Source of the DNA: Rhodoferax sp.
Lineage (GTDB): Bacteria > Pseudomonadota > Gammaproteobacteria > Burkholderiales > Burkholderiaceae_C
Direction of reading: 5' to 3'
Assembly: GCA_029865845.1 (NCBI GenBank)
Contig: JARXAM010000130.1
Coordinates: forward strand, 1-60,747
Length of the DNA: 60,747 bases
The position numbers and the translations under genes were made by a program. The notes under the pieces are model-generated. The model was not told the origin of the DNA, ran no database searches, and saw nothing but the letters and a program-made list of their open reading frames with translations. Below, piece by piece: positions 46,602 through 56,649 of the stretch. The stretch's first letter is position 1. Every line of letters starts with the position of its first letter.

Positions 46602-47977
46602 TACCGAGCCGCCTCCCAAGTGGTGCCTTGAGCGGAATCTTTGAGAACGATACCGTGCGACAACAGCTCATCTCGGATGTTGTCCGCAAGTGCAAAGTCC
46701 TTGGCTGACTTCGCTTGAGCGCGATCAGCGATACGCTGCACGATCGTCTGCTCATCCAGACTGCCACCGGACTGCAAATACCGATCCGCGTCGGACTGCA
46801 AAATACCCAGACATCCTCCCAAGGCCTTGAGCAACGACGCCGCAAATACGGAATGCGAACGGTTGACCACCCCTGCCAAGTCAAACAACACCGCAACAGC
46901 CTCCGGCGTACCAAAATCCTCATCCATGGCCGCTTTGAACCGTGCCGCGTGAGGATCTGACCAGTCAATCACCAAGTCGACAGGCCGCACCAAGCTCAGC
47001 GCCGTATACAGGCGCTTTAGTGCCAATCGAGCATCATCCAAATGGGCGTCACCGTAGTTGAGGGGGCTGCGGTAGTGCGTCCGCACGATAAAGAATCGCA
47101 CAGTCTCGGCGTCGTATCGCTCCAGCACTTCACGGATGGTGAAGAAGTTGCCCAGCGACTTACTCATTTTTTCGTTATCCACTCGGACAAAGCCGTTGTG
47201 CATCCAGTAGTTTGCCAACGGTTTGCCGCAGGCACCCTCGCTTTGAGCAATTTCATTTTCGTGATGAGGAAACTGGAGATCAGCCCCACCGCCATGAATG
47301 TCAAAGGTGGTGCCCAAGGTTGCACAACTCATGGCAGAACACTCAATGTGCCAACCCGGTCTGCCGCTACCGTACACGCTGTCCCATTTGGCTTGCGCAG
47401 GCTCACTTGCCTTGGAAGCTTTCCACAAAACGAAGTCCAAGGGATCGTCTTTGCCATCGGGCACAGCAACCCGCTCCCCTGCACGCAACTCATCCACAGA
47501 TTTACCGGACAACTTCCCATAACCTGCGAACTTCCGAACGGAATAGTTCACATCGCCATTGCTCGCGCGATATGCGAGCCCTTTGGCCTCCAATTGCCCG
47601 ATCAATTCCAACATGTGAGGGACATAGTCAGTGGCCCGCGGCTCCAGGGTGGGTCGCTCGATCTTCAGGGCGTCAATGTCGGTATGCATCGCGACGATCA
47701 TCTCGTCAGTGAGTTGACGAATGGTGATGCCTCTATCTAGCGCTCTTTGAATGATTTTGTCGTCTATATCCGTGATATTGCGGACGTAGGTCACCAGAAA
47801 ACCGCTGGACTTCAACCATCGCTGCACCACGTCAAAGGCCATCATCATGCGGGCATGTCCAATGTGGCATAGATCGTAAATGGTCATTCCACACACATAC
47901 ATGCGCACATGACCCGGCTCTATCGGAGAAAAAGGCTGCAGCGCTCGCGTGAGCGTGTTGAATATGCGCAAACTCAT
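46601..47977 (-). CDS. cysS: Cysteinyl-tRNA synthetase
   Basis: 458 residues from the ATG at 47975-47977 ([11 protein letters not shown]); the frame is open to 48079. The class I HIGH motif is HIGHAR (near 37) in [17 protein letters not shown], with the zinc-site Cys, and the KMSKS motif is [12 protein letters not shown] (near 265). SAMSCATLG and [19 protein letters not shown] carry the remaining zinc ligands. It charges tRNA-Cys. The TPR gene is divergent upstream. Confidence 0.97.
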   Translation of the reverse strand: MSLRIFNTLTRALQPFSPIEPGHVRMYVCGMTIYDLCHIGHARMMMAFDVVQRWLKSSGFLVTYVRNITDIDDKIIQRALDRGITIRQLTDEMIVAMHTDIDALKIERPTLEPRATDYVPHMLELIGQLEAKGLAYRASNGDVNYSVRKFAGYGKLSGKSVDELRAGERVAVPDGKDDPLDFVLWKASKASEPAQAKWDSVYGSGRPGWHIECSAMSCATLGTTFDIHGGGADLQFPHHENEIAQSEGACGKPLANYWMHNGFVRVDNEKMSKSLGNFFTIREVLERYDAETVRFFIVRTHYRSPLNYGDAHLDDARLALKRLYTALSLVRPVDLVIDWSDPHAARFKAAMDEDFGTPEAVAVLFDLAGVVNRSHSVFAASLLKALGGCLGILQSDADRYLQSGGSLDEQTIVQRIADRAQAKSAKDFALADNIRDELLSHGIVLKDSAQGTTWEAAR

Positions 47978-48157
47978 GGGTATCAAAAACTGAACACAAA
48001 AACGAAACCGCGAAGTACCCCATGCTGATGGAGCAATCGCACAGGACGCAACAGGCGATGGACCGGACGGGGGTAACAACCCCTCGGCTACAATGCAACG
48101 GAGTATAAGGCTCCACGCTCAGAGAGCCACAACCCCGCGCTCGATTCCAAAGGCACC

Positions 48158-49270
48158 ATGAAGTACGCCCAACTCCCGTTCCTTACTGCAATTCGTGGGT
48201 TCGCCCTCGTGCTTTCGCTTGTTGCGGGAGCAGCATACGCCGATGACTACGCTGACGTCAGCCAGTTGGTGCGCAACGGAAACCTACAAGAGGCATTGAG
48301 CAAGGCCGATCAGTTTTTGGTGGGGAAACCTCGTGACCCGCAAATGCGTTTTCTCAAAGGTGTGATTCAACGTGATTTAAACAAAACATCGGATGCAATA
48401 CACACTTTTACCAAACTAACAGAAGAGTACCCGGAACTCCCTGAGCCGCACAACAACCTAGCGGTACTTTACGCAGGCCAAGCACAGTACGACAAAGCAA
48501 GGACTGCGCTGGAAATGGCAATCCGCACCAACCCGAGTTATGCGACAGCACATGAAAATCTCGGTGACATCTATGCCAAGTTAGCAAGTCAAGCGTACGG
48601 CAAGGCCTTGCAGTTGGACAGTAACAACCAGGCGATCCCGCCCAAGCTAGGGCTTATCCGGGAACTGTTCAACCCTGTGATCGGCAAGACGCAGCGCCCA
48701 ACAAGCAGCGGCATGCCAGGACAATCGACGAGCGTGAGCAAAAACTCGGCACCATCTCCTGAGCCTGTGAATGGAAAGTCCGCTGTAGGCTCGCAGGAAA
48801 CAACAAACAGAAAGCAGGATATAGCAGCGCCCCCACCTGTCGCAACGCCAGCTTCCTCAGCGGCCTCCGCTTCGGGATCTGCACCACAAGGGGGAGCGAA
48901 GTCTGCCCCCAGTGATTCGACAGCGCCCGCAGCAGAAGCCGAGGTAGAAGGCGCAGTGCGTAACTGGGCAAAAGCGTGGGAATCGCGCGATGTCAAGTCT
49001 TACTTGGCAGCCTACGGCAAAGAATTCGTACCTCCCGGCGGTCTAAACCGCTCAACATGGGAGGACGAGCGACGCGTTCGGATTCTGAGCAAATCGAAAA
49101 TCAGTGTGCGCATTGGAAGTTTGAAGGTTGCCGTCAATGGCAACAAAGCCTCCGCCCAGTTTCGGCAGGATTACAAAGCCAACGAATTGGCGGTCTCAAG
49201 TCGCAAAACGCTTGGTTTTTTCAGGTCGGGCGATCGATGGCTGATCGTTCGCGAGACGGTGATGAATTGA
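48158..49270 (+). CDS. Exported TPR protein with C-terminal NTF2-like domain
   Basis: 370 residues. A signal peptide covers residues about 1-28 (SLVAGAAYA, then DDYADV). Three or so tetratricopeptide-like repeats span about 30-160 (EPHNNLAVLYAGQAQYDKAR; ATAHENLGDIYAKLASQAYGKAL). A Ser/Ala/Pro-rich linker runs about 175-265. Residues about 267-370 form a SnoaL/NTF2-like fold (NWAKAWESRDVKSYLAAYG). It is periplasmic and probably scaffolds envelope proteins. The next gene also ends with an NTF2-like domain. Confidence 0.82.
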   Translation: MKYAQLPFLTAIRGFALVLSLVAGAAYADDYADVSQLVRNGNLQEALSKADQFLVGKPRDPQMRFLKGVIQRDLNKTSDAIHTFTKLTEEYPELPEPHNNLAVLYAGQAQYDKARTALEMAIRTNPSYATAHENLGDIYAKLASQAYGKALQLDSNNQAIPPKLGLIRELFNPVIGKTQRPTSSGMPGQSTSVSKNSAPSPEPVNGKSAVGSQETTNRKQDIAAPPPVATPASSAASASGSAPQGGAKSAPSDSTAPAAEAEVEGAVRNWAKAWESRDVKSYLAAYGKEFVPPGGLNRSTWEDERRVRILSKSKISVRIGSLKVAVNGNKASAQFRQDYKANELAVSSRKTLGFFRSGDRWLIVRETVMN

Positions 49271-49297
49271 ACTCCGCTGCGTAATCCGAGGGTGTTC

Positions 49298-50578
49298 ATG
49301 AGCACAACTGCCATGAGGCTATCGAGCCGTCCTGCGTGTCGGCACTTATGCGTGTCAGGTATGTCCGTCTTCATGGCTTGCTCCGTATGGGCGGGGCAGC
49401 ATACAGCTTCACGTGATCCATCGTTGCCACGCTCGCCGGCACATCAGACGACCATCCGAGAAGTAGTACCGACGGGTCAGGCAGAGTCACGCCTTATTGA
49501 AATCTACAAACTCATTGGCAAAGGTGCGGCCAAAGAAGCGCTACAAAAGGCCGAGAAACTCACCCAAGACTTGCCCAACTTTCAATTGGCGCAGTTGGTT
49601 TATGGGGACTTGCTCGTCGCACGCACCCGTCCAATCGTGGCACCTGGCGACGTTCCCCAAACGATGGCCCGTGAAGCAAAAAGCGTACTCAAGGACTTAC
49701 GAGAGGAGTCGCTGAGACGCGTACAAGCGCTGCAAGAACGCCCACAGCCGGGCACCGTTCCGTCCCAATTTCTTCAACTAGCATCCGGGACGCGTCACGC
49801 CATTGCAGTGGATGCATCACGCTCCCGCCTGTACCTTTTCGAGAACACACCGACAGGCCTGACGCTGTTGGCTGACTATTACATTTCGGTGGGTAAGGCA
49901 GGCATCTCCAAATCGTCTGAGGGCGATCAACGCACCCCGCTGGGGGTGTACTACATCACCAGCCGCCTCGATCCCAAAGCCCTCAAAGATTTTTATGGCT
50001 CTGGGGCATTGCCCATCAGTTATCCCAATGTCCTCGACGCCAAACGAGGGAAAACCGGTAGCGGCATTTGGCTCCATGGAACACCGCCGACCCAGTTCGC
50101 ACGTCCACCGTTGGCCACTGACGGGTGTGTTGTGCTCGCCAACCCTGACTTGGAGCATGTGATGCGCACCGTCGCGGTTCGTAGCACCCCGGTAGTGATA
50201 GCGCCTCAACTTGAATGGGTCTCGCCAACGCGTGCCAAAGCGGATGGGGTTGTATTTGCGGAAGTTTTGCAAGCTTGGCAACGCGCCAAGACGTCGGGTG
50301 ATGTTCAGCGTGTTTTGTCGTTTTATGCAGCTGACTTTCACAGCAATGGCAAAAACTTGGCGCATTGGACACCTGTGCTCAGACGCGAGATGGAGAAAGC
50401 GAACGGAAAAACCATTCAACTTAAGAATGTCTCTTTTCTGCGCTGGACTGACAGCACCGAAACCATGGTGGCAACCTTCGGAGAAGTGTTGGAGGGGGTC
50501 AGGAGCGGTTCCACCAAGCGCCAGTATTGGACGAAAGACAATGGCCAATGGAAGATTTTTTACGAAGGAGTCATATAG
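49298..50578 (+). CDS. L,D-transpeptidase (YkuD) with C-terminal NTF2-like domain
   Basis: 426 residues from the ATG at 49298; a GTG lies 6 bases before. The N-terminus (residues about 1-33) is a signal peptide. After a TPR-like helical part, the YkuD catalytic domain spans about 160-310, with GVYYITSRLDP, GIWLHGTPPTQFARPP and the catalytic Cys in ATDGCVVLANPDLE (near 279). Residues about 320-426 are NTF2-like. The enzyme cross-links peptidoglycan or attaches proteins to it. Its stop overlaps the next start (TAGTG). Confidence 0.87.
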   Translation: MSTTAMRLSSRPACRHLCVSGMSVFMACSVWAGQHTASRDPSLPRSPAHQTTIREVVPTGQAESRLIEIYKLIGKGAAKEALQKAEKLTQDLPNFQLAQLVYGDLLVARTRPIVAPGDVPQTMAREAKSVLKDLREESLRRVQALQERPQPGTVPSQFLQLASGTRHAIAVDASRSRLYLFENTPTGLTLLADYYISVGKAGISKSSEGDQRTPLGVYYITSRLDPKALKDFYGSGALPISYPNVLDAKRGKTGSGIWLHGTPPTQFARPPLATDGCVVLANPDLEHVMRTVAVRSTPVVIAPQLEWVSPTRAKADGVVFAEVLQAWQRAKTSGDVQRVLSFYAADFHSNGKNLAHWTPVLRREMEKANGKTIQLKNVSFLRWTDSTETMVATFGEVLEGVRSGSTKRQYWTKDNGQWKIFYEGVI

Positions 50579-51162
50579 TGGCATCGTACAAGCGACAAGT
50601 TCTCCGCGCCCTCGCCTTCGTAGCAATGGCGTGCAGTGTATGGGGCGGCGCAGCGCAGGAGTTGACGCAACGCAAAGTTGCCTTTCAAACTACCGTAGGC
50701 AACTTCACTGTGGAGCTATACCCCGACAAGGCACCCAAAACTGTAGAAAACTTTGTCCAGTACATAAAGGACAAACACTACGATGGGACCATTTTTCATC
50801 GCGTCATACCCAACTTCATGGTCCAAGGTGGCGGCTTTACGCCCTCCCTGCAACAAAAAGCGACGCGAAAGCCCATCCCGCTCGAAGCAAACAATCAGCT
50901 TCGTAATGAACGAGGAACGATTGCAATGGCGCGTACAGCCGATCCCCATAGTGCAACAGCGCAGTTTTTCATTAACGTGGTGGACAATCCCAACCTGAAT
51001 GCGCCACGACCCGACGGATATGGGTACACCGTTTTTGGACGAGTGACGCAAGGGATGGATACGATTGACAAGATACGCAGCATGCCAACAACTACGTCCG
51101 GTTTTCTGCAGGATGTTCCGCAGACCCCCATCATCATCAACTCTGCCACATTGGCACATTAA
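50578..51162 (+). CDS. Periplasmic cyclophilin-type peptidyl-prolyl isomerase
   Basis: 194 residues from the GTG at 50578, which has AAGGAG 7 bases upstream and overlaps the preceding stop by one base. A signal peptide covers about residues 1-25 ([17 protein letters not shown]). The cyclophilin core shows [20 protein letters not shown] (near 66) and [16 protein letters not shown] (near 125). It speeds proline isomerisation in the periplasm. It is followed by a cytoplasmic paralogue after 2 bases, a duplication common in betaproteobacteria. Confidence 0.92.
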   Translation: MASYKRQVLRALAFVAMACSVWGGAAQELTQRKVAFQTTVGNFTVELYPDKAPKTVENFVQYIKDKHYDGTIFHRVIPNFMVQGGGFTPSLQQKATRKPIPLEANNQLRNERGTIAMARTADPHSATAQFFINVVDNPNLNAPRPDGYGYTVFGRVTQGMDTIDKIRSMPTTTSGFLQDVPQTPIIINSATLAH

Positions 51163-51164
51163 CC

Positions 51165-51671
51165 ATGAGCAACCCTCACGTCGAACTCCACATCGCAAAC
51201 CACGGTGTCATCACGATTGAACTTGACCAAGACAAAGCACCCGCGTCCGTCGCCAATTTTCTGGCCTATGTCCGCAAAGGCCATTACAACAACACCATCT
51301 TTCACCGTGTCATTCCTGGATTCATGATCCAAGGCGGCGGCATGGAACCCGGCATGTCCCAAAAGCCCACCGATACGCCCATTCAGAATGAAGCCAATAA
51401 CGGTCTCAAAAACACGGTGTACACGGTCGCCATGGCCCGCACGGGGGACCCGCATTCCGCGACTGCACAGTTCTTTATCAATGTTGCCGACAATGGGTTT
51501 TTGAATCACACCGCACCTAGCCAGCAGGGCTGGGGATACGCTGTTTTCGGCAAAGTGATTGCGGGCACCGACGTCGTTGACGCCATCAAAGGCGTAAAAA
51601 CTGGTCGCAAGGGATTCCACGATGATGTTCCCAAAGAAGATGTCGTGATCACACAAGCGGTTGCGCTGTAA
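51165..51671 (+). CDS. ppiB: Cytoplasmic cyclophilin-type peptidyl-prolyl isomerase B
   Basis: 168 residues, no signal peptide. Core motifs are [19 protein letters not shown] (near 43), [20 protein letters not shown] (near 89) and [20 protein letters not shown] (near 122). It matches E. coli PpiB in length and sequence style. It lies between the periplasmic paralogue and lpxH in one same-strand run. Confidence 0.95.
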   Translation: MSNPHVELHIANHGVITIELDQDKAPASVANFLAYVRKGHYNNTIFHRVIPGFMIQGGGMEPGMSQKPTDTPIQNEANNGLKNTVYTVAMARTGDPHSATAQFFINVADNGFLNHTAPSQQGWGYAVFGKVIAGTDVVDAIKGVKTGRKGFHDDVPKEDVVITQAVAL

Positions 51672-51678
51672 ATCGTCA

Positions 51679-52461
51679 ATGCTCTCTGAACTGCGGGCCC
51701 CGGAACATTGGACACGGGTCGACTTCATCTCTGACCTCCACTTGCAAACGGGTGACCGCAGCACCCATGACGCATGGACACGCTATATGCAGCACACCTC
51801 CGCGCACGCATTGTTTGTGCTCGGAGATCTGTTCGAAGTTTGGGTTGGCGATGATTGCCTGGACGATCCAGACAGTTTCGAGGCGCATTGCGTAGACATT
51901 TTGCGCAAGACCAGTGCGCGCCTTCCTGTCTATGTGATGCAGGGAAACCGAGACTTTCTGTTAGGTCCGCAGTTTGCACACAGGAGTGGTGTCGCGCTAA
52001 TATCGGATCCGTTCACACTCAGTTTGACAGGCGAGCGGGTTTTGCTTACCCATGGTGACTCACTGTGTGTCGATGACGTCGATTACCAAGCATTTCGCCG
52101 GCGCGTTAGGGCACCCCAATGGCAACAGGATTTTCTGTCAAAGCCACTGACGCAAAGACTCGCCATTGCTGCGGGCCTGCGTTCACAGAGCGAGGACAAG
52201 AAAAAGTCGCATCCGCGGTGGGTAGACGTTGACACCCCAACCGCGCTTCAAGCGTTAAGCACTGCTCACGCAACAACGCTCGTGCATGGACACACCCACC
52301 AACCAGCCACCCATGCGATCGGAGCTGACACAACGCGTCATGTGTTAAGCGATTGGTGCATGCAGGCGAACCCATTCCGGGCAGAGGTCCTTCGAATCCA
52401 GTCCGCACCCAACGGCCTGAACCGGCAGTACCTTCGCCTTGCGCCCGAGGCCTGCCACTGA
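51679..52461 (+). CDS. lpxH: UDP-2,3-diacylglucosamine diphosphatase LpxH
   Basis: 260 residues from the ATG at 51679. The metallophosphoesterase motifs are complete: DLHLQ (near 17), GDLFEVWVGDD (near 47), GNRDF (near 90), THGDSLCVDD (near 123) and HGHTHQPATH (near 203). LpxH makes lipid X in lipid A synthesis, on the cytoplasmic face of the inner membrane. The ppiB-lpxH order is conserved in many proteobacteria. It is 7 bases downstream of ppiB. Confidence 0.96.
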   Translation: MLSELRAPEHWTRVDFISDLHLQTGDRSTHDAWTRYMQHTSAHALFVLGDLFEVWVGDDCLDDPDSFEAHCVDILRKTSARLPVYVMQGNRDFLLGPQFAHRSGVALISDPFTLSLTGERVLLTHGDSLCVDDVDYQAFRRRVRAPQWQQDFLSKPLTQRLAIAAGLRSQSEDKKKSHPRWVDVDTPTALQALSTAHATTLVHGHTHQPATHAIGADTTRHVLSDWCMQANPFRAEVLRIQSAPNGLNRQYLRLAPEACH

Positions 52462-52527
52462 TCCACCTACGGTGTATTGCCGCACTTGATGACACACATC
52501 CCCCCGCACCGGGAGGATGAACCCACC

Positions 52528-55191
52528 TCAACGCTTCACAAAGACTTTCAACACGCCTTGCAGTCGTTTGGCGTGGGCAGACTCAAATGCCGAGGCAAAC
52601 ACTTTTGCAACGTCGTCAGTCCACGTCTGTGCTGGTGTAGGCGCATGTCGGCGTGTCAGCAATTGCAGTTGCAAGCCACGCCTCGCATCCAAGTGCTCAG
52701 CGGGGCTTGGGACTTCCGCGGCAATTTCCAAACGCAAAAGATACAAGCCTACCTCGTGTGGTGACACCTCAACCGGAGCACCCAGAGTCTTGGACCATTG
52801 CGTACGGATCTGGAGGGTCAAACTTCCTCCGCGCGCGGAAGGCGTTGGCAACAAGCCCGCGTCACGCTGTTCCCAGGCTGCCAACAATTGCACAACGGTC
52901 TCACCATGGGCCTGGGCAGCCAGCTTTTTTAGCGCGCTTTGGGCATGTTCCATCGCCTCACGCTGCGCGCGATACGCGACATCACCCAAGCGTGGGGGCA
53001 TGACGGCATGCAGCCTGTCCCTCATTGCTGGCCGCGCACCCTGCGCAGGCGCTCGGTCTGCGCCGGCGCTACTAACCGCCCGGTTCGACCTACCCGTTGC
53101 GCCCACATCCTTGCGGTCTCCCCACTTCGCACCACGCGGCTCGGGGGCTGCAGCCTTCGCCATACCGGGACGATCATCGCCGCGCACGGCAACCACTGGC
53201 TTCGGGATGGGTCTCGACACAACCGGGGTGACGACGGTTTGGACATCTATTCCAGTATCTGGCGGCACGTTAGCGGCCTCTACCAGCTCGCGCTCCGCGT
53301 GCACCTGCGCCTGTTCGGCATCACCGTGGCCCACCTGCGCCATCGCCTGACGCTGCAATGCGGCTTCAAGACTCGCCATGGCGGCCCGGATCGTTTGCAT
53401 GTCCCCACCCGCATTGGCGGCTTCGAGGACACGAGCCGCTTCGACCACGGTACGGTCTCGCTCACCCAGCGCTGCTTCTTCCCGTTCACGCTCAGCACTC
53501 TTTCGCTGAAATGCCTCGTCTATAGGTTTGCGAAATGCATCCCACAACTTCTGCTCCAGACGCCGATCCACGGGAACCGACTGGGCCAGTCCCTGCCAGC
53601 GTTGCTGCAAAGCCCGCACAACATCCACACGCAAGACGGGCATGCCGCCGAGTTGCCTAGCCTCTTCAATAAGGGCGTGGCGAGCAGCGATGCTCTGCTC
53701 TTGTATGGCCATCAGCGGCGCAGACGCATCTGCAAACGCAGTTTTCCAAAGCGGCTGCAACTCGGCAAACATTTTTTCACCGACGTGCCCTGCCTCTCGC
53801 CAACGGTCACCGAACTGTTGCAGCACGCGATGAAACCCTCTCCAATCATCGTCGCGCGCCTTACGGTTCGCTGATGCCCACTTTTTGAGTTCCTCGATAA
53901 GCGCCAAGCGTTGCGCCCGATGTGCGGCGGACTCCGCCTTGACCTTTTCTAGCCACGCCTCCACGAGCTTGTAGGCCGTGTTGCATGCATCATCAAATCG
54001 CTTCCATAACGCGTGGTTTGGAACGCCACCCTGATCGGTCTGCTTCCATTCCTCGCGCAATTGCCGCAGGCTTTCCTGAATTTTTCGCCCGCCAGGCGTT
54101 TGACCATTCGCGGGTTGGGTGAGCGCTTCTGCCCGAGCTACCAAATCCTCTCGAATTTGGTCTGCGCGCCATCGCTGCCACGCCTCCAGCTCGCCAGCGG
54201 CTGCCAAGGCAGCGTGGGCACTGTTCTCCAATTTGGTGTCCACATGTCTACCGAAGTCCTTCAGGGCCTGTCGTAACGTGGCCGCGGCACCGGCGCTGGC
54301 GCGTCCGTGGCCTTGATTGACTTCTTGTTCCAGGGCTCCAAGCGCTGCCTTCACGGCATCATTTGCCTGCGCTCGCAACGCGGGGTCCACCCGCGGCTTG
54401 GCCACTTTGGGCACGGTCTCGGCAGGCACGCCGCGTGCAGCGCGAATTTCATCGGCCCATACGGGCACGGGAGGCAAGGCCGCCTGAGCGTCCAAAGATG
54501 CGCAAACTGCGAGTGCCAATGCCGCCTGAAACGCCTCCCACACGACGAGCAGCTGCGCATTGGATGCATCCAAAAGCGGCGGGAACTTCAGGTCCACACT
54601 CTCCCAGTTGGCATCCTTCAACAAGGCTTGCGCTTGCGCTTGCCAATGTGCAACATCCGCGCCCAGGGATTCCTGTGCGGCCTGTGCATCGGCCAGTGGC
54701 TTGGTCGACAAAACTTCGATGCGCTGCGCAAGCAACACGGCCGCCTCACGCTGAACCTGTACTTGGTGCTGCAAGTCCTCTATCCCTTTGACTCGCTCTG
54801 CAAGCGTCGCCTTGAGCGACAGCAAAGGCTCCCTGCTCAATGGTGCACCGGCCTTTGCCGCATCACGTTGCCATGCCATGGCGTCGGCGACATTGAGTTT
54901 GGCGGTGTCGATCAGGGCCTGCGCCTTTACCGCCCACTCTGCCCCCAAATGTTCCTGGGCCTTGGAACGCCGCGCCTCATCCAACTTTTCGCGCACAAGC
55001 TTAGCTGCACCTTTGTCCTTGACACTCAGCTCTTTGAACACTTCCCCTAGCTGTTCCGTGGATGGGTTTTGCAATAGCCACTCCCTTATGCGAGAGGCAC
55101 GCTCCCCCGCAGTAGCTGCCTTAAAGGCGCCGCCGGTCAGACGGTCCAGCGTAGCGATATCTATAGGTTTTGCGATGGAATTCGACGTCAC
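52528..55191 (-). CDS. Large DUF349-domain protein
   Basis: 887 residues. Several DUF349 repeats of about 75 residues are visible between about 340 and 590, for example LREEWKQTDQGGVPNHALWKRFDDAC and the later LQQRWQGLAQSVPVDRRLEQKLWDAFRKPIDEAF. Long charged helices and coiled-coil stretches lie on either side, and an Ala/Arg/Pro-rich disordered linker near 640-720. Cytoplasmic, no signal. DUF349 proteins are poorly characterised. It converges with lpxH across about 66 bases. Confidence 0.87.
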   Translation of the reverse strand: MTSNSIAKPIDIATLDRLTGGAFKAATAGERASRIREWLLQNPSTEQLGEVFKELSVKDKGAAKLVREKLDEARRSKAQEHLGAEWAVKAQALIDTAKLNVADAMAWQRDAAKAGAPLSREPLLSLKATLAERVKGIEDLQHQVQVQREAAVLLAQRIEVLSTKPLADAQAAQESLGADVAHWQAQAQALLKDANWESVDLKFPPLLDASNAQLLVVWEAFQAALALAVCASLDAQAALPPVPVWADEIRAARGVPAETVPKVAKPRVDPALRAQANDAVKAALGALEQEVNQGHGRASAGAAATLRQALKDFGRHVDTKLENSAHAALAAAGELEAWQRWRADQIREDLVARAEALTQPANGQTPGGRKIQESLRQLREEWKQTDQGGVPNHALWKRFDDACNTAYKLVEAWLEKVKAESAAHRAQRLALIEELKKWASANRKARDDDWRGFHRVLQQFGDRWREAGHVGEKMFAELQPLWKTAFADASAPLMAIQEQSIAARHALIEEARQLGGMPVLRVDVVRALQQRWQGLAQSVPVDRRLEQKLWDAFRKPIDEAFQRKSAEREREEAALGERDRTVVEAARVLEAANAGGDMQTIRAAMASLEAALQRQAMAQVGHGDAEQAQVHAERELVEAANVPPDTGIDVQTVVTPVVSRPIPKPVVAVRGDDRPGMAKAAAPEPRGAKWGDRKDVGATGRSNRAVSSAGADRAPAQGARPAMRDRLHAVMPPRLGDVAYRAQREAMEHAQSALKKLAAQAHGETVVQLLAAWEQRDAGLLPTPSARGGSLTLQIRTQWSKTLGAPVEVSPHEVGLYLLRLEIAAEVPSPAEHLDARRGLQLQLLTRRHAPTPAQTWTDDVAKVFASAFESAHAKRLQGVLKVFVKR

Positions 55192-55621
55192 AGTGCAAGC
55201 TCAACAGGTAGGATAAATGTAAAAAGCAACCGCGTATTTTCACCGGTATTTAGGCGCTTACCGGATGTTTTTGTCGCAAGCACACCTAAAAGGCTGTTCT
55301 GAAATCGACGCGTGTTCCACGCGGTTTTGCGCCCCCCGATCCACCACCCATGCAGGCAAAACAGACGATATTTAACAACCAATTAATCTATTGAACTTGA
55401 TTTATATTCTTGACTAAGAATAACGGTAGCCTCTAGAATCCGCCCTGCCCCGAACTAATCGCGGTGCCTCCGATCCGCTGCCGAACCCGGCATATTCAAG
55501 TTGCTGCGCAAACAATACTTTGCAGCACTGTTGAAAAGCGTACCAACCTCAACGAGTTGACCGCCGCGCGTGCCACAAGCAAAACGTGCGTGCAGGTCTC
55601 CCCGACTATGAAGGAAGAGCT
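55192..55621. other. Intergenic stretch with the lytic transglycosylase promoter
   Basis: An AT-rich part at about 55365-55440 carries the promoter at 55410-55439. The divergent DUF349 gene promoter should also be here. The rest is featureless; no RNA gene is seen. Confidence 0.5.
55410..55439 (+). promoter_or_regulatory. Sigma-70-like promoter upstream of the lytic transglycosylase gene
   Basis: -35 TTGACT, 18-base spacer, -10 TAGAAT (55434-55439); each box matches at five of six positions. The leader to the ATG is about 180 bases. Confidence 0.55.
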
Positions 55622-56446
55622 ATGACAGCGACCTGCCAACCATCCGCCAAGGGCCCATTTGCTCCTGCCGAATACTTATCACGCCGATTGATTGGAATTA
55701 CCCACACCGGCTTCGCCCTGTTGGGCCTTGCCCTCGTGTTTGTCATCATCACCTTGGTGGTCCGCCCCGAGTTGCGTCTGAACACCGAAATGCAACTTAT
55801 GGAGTGGCTGCGTGACCGCCACTTCGAAAACTACAAGTCTGACCCGAATGCGGAAGCGGTAGACCGCTCAACTGCCAGCGACCCCAAGGATTTGCCAAAA
55901 CAGCAGGCCGCAATCGCATTTTGGCTGAGCAAAAAATACAACGTTGCCCCTGAACCATTGAGTGCACTGGTGGTAGAGGCGTATGACACGGGTCGACGCC
56001 ACCAACTCGATCCGACCCTGATTCTCGCGGTCATGGCGGTTGAGTCGGGGTTCAACCCCTTTGCGCAAAGCCACGTGGGAGCACAGGGTCTGATGCAAGT
56101 GATGACGACCGTGCACAGTGACAAATACGAGGGGTTTGGGGGGAAACTTGCAGCGTTCGACCCCATTTCCAATTTGCGTGTTGGAGCCAAAGTGCTCCAA
56201 GACTGCATCAAAAAAGCAGGATCCGTGGAGAGCGGCCTCAAGTTCTATGTTGGGGCAGCCAACTTGGAGGACGATGGCGGTTACTCTGCCAAGGTATTGG
56301 CCGAACACGGACGGCTACAGGCGGTTGCCATGGGGCGCCCCTTGCCGGCGATGACGCCCTTCCCAGCCAAAACTGCGGTATTCCCCGTGCAGAGTGAGCC
56401 CGCGCGCGTGGAAAATGTAGCGAGCCTTGACACCGCTGCTCAGTAA
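55622..56446 (+). CDS. Lytic transglycosylase (SLT domain), membrane-anchored
   Basis: 274 residues from the ATG at 55622 (GGAAGAG upstream). A hydrophobic segment near residues 37-58 (FALLGLALVFVIITLVV) is the anchor. The SLT domain contains the catalytic Glu in LAVMAVESGFNPFAQS (near 141), followed by VGAQGLMQVM and, further on, ISNLRVGAKVLQDCI and LKFYVGAAN. It cleaves murein between MurNAc and GlcNAc, forming an anhydro end. The usual GLMQ motif is kept. Confidence 0.9.
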   Translation: MTATCQPSAKGPFAPAEYLSRRLIGITHTGFALLGLALVFVIITLVVRPELRLNTEMQLMEWLRDRHFENYKSDPNAEAVDRSTASDPKDLPKQQAAIAFWLSKKYNVAPEPLSALVVEAYDTGRRHQLDPTLILAVMAVESGFNPFAQSHVGAQGLMQVMTTVHSDKYEGFGGKLAAFDPISNLRVGAKVLQDCIKKAGSVESGLKFYVGAANLEDDGGYSAKVLAEHGRLQAVAMGRPLPAMTPFPAKTAVFPVQSEPARVENVASLDTAAQ

Positions 56447-56649
56447 CTGAAGGCAGCGCTTCGCTCAGTTAAACTCCTTCCCGCACGCGACTGGCGATAG
56501 GCGGCGATTTCCATTGAAATGCGCCGCTGACGTGGAACACCACGAGGAAGCGTGCCGCACGATCACATCCCTGCGTGTGTTTAGCCGTTCGCCTGGGCAG
56601 CCCTGTTGTCTCCGTGGACCCACAGGCTCGATTTCCGTAAAGGACTGCC

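Noticed and set aside
56447..56649. Possible riboswitch in the glyA leader
   Set aside because: No known glycine, SAH or tetrahydrofolate aptamer core could be matched by eye.
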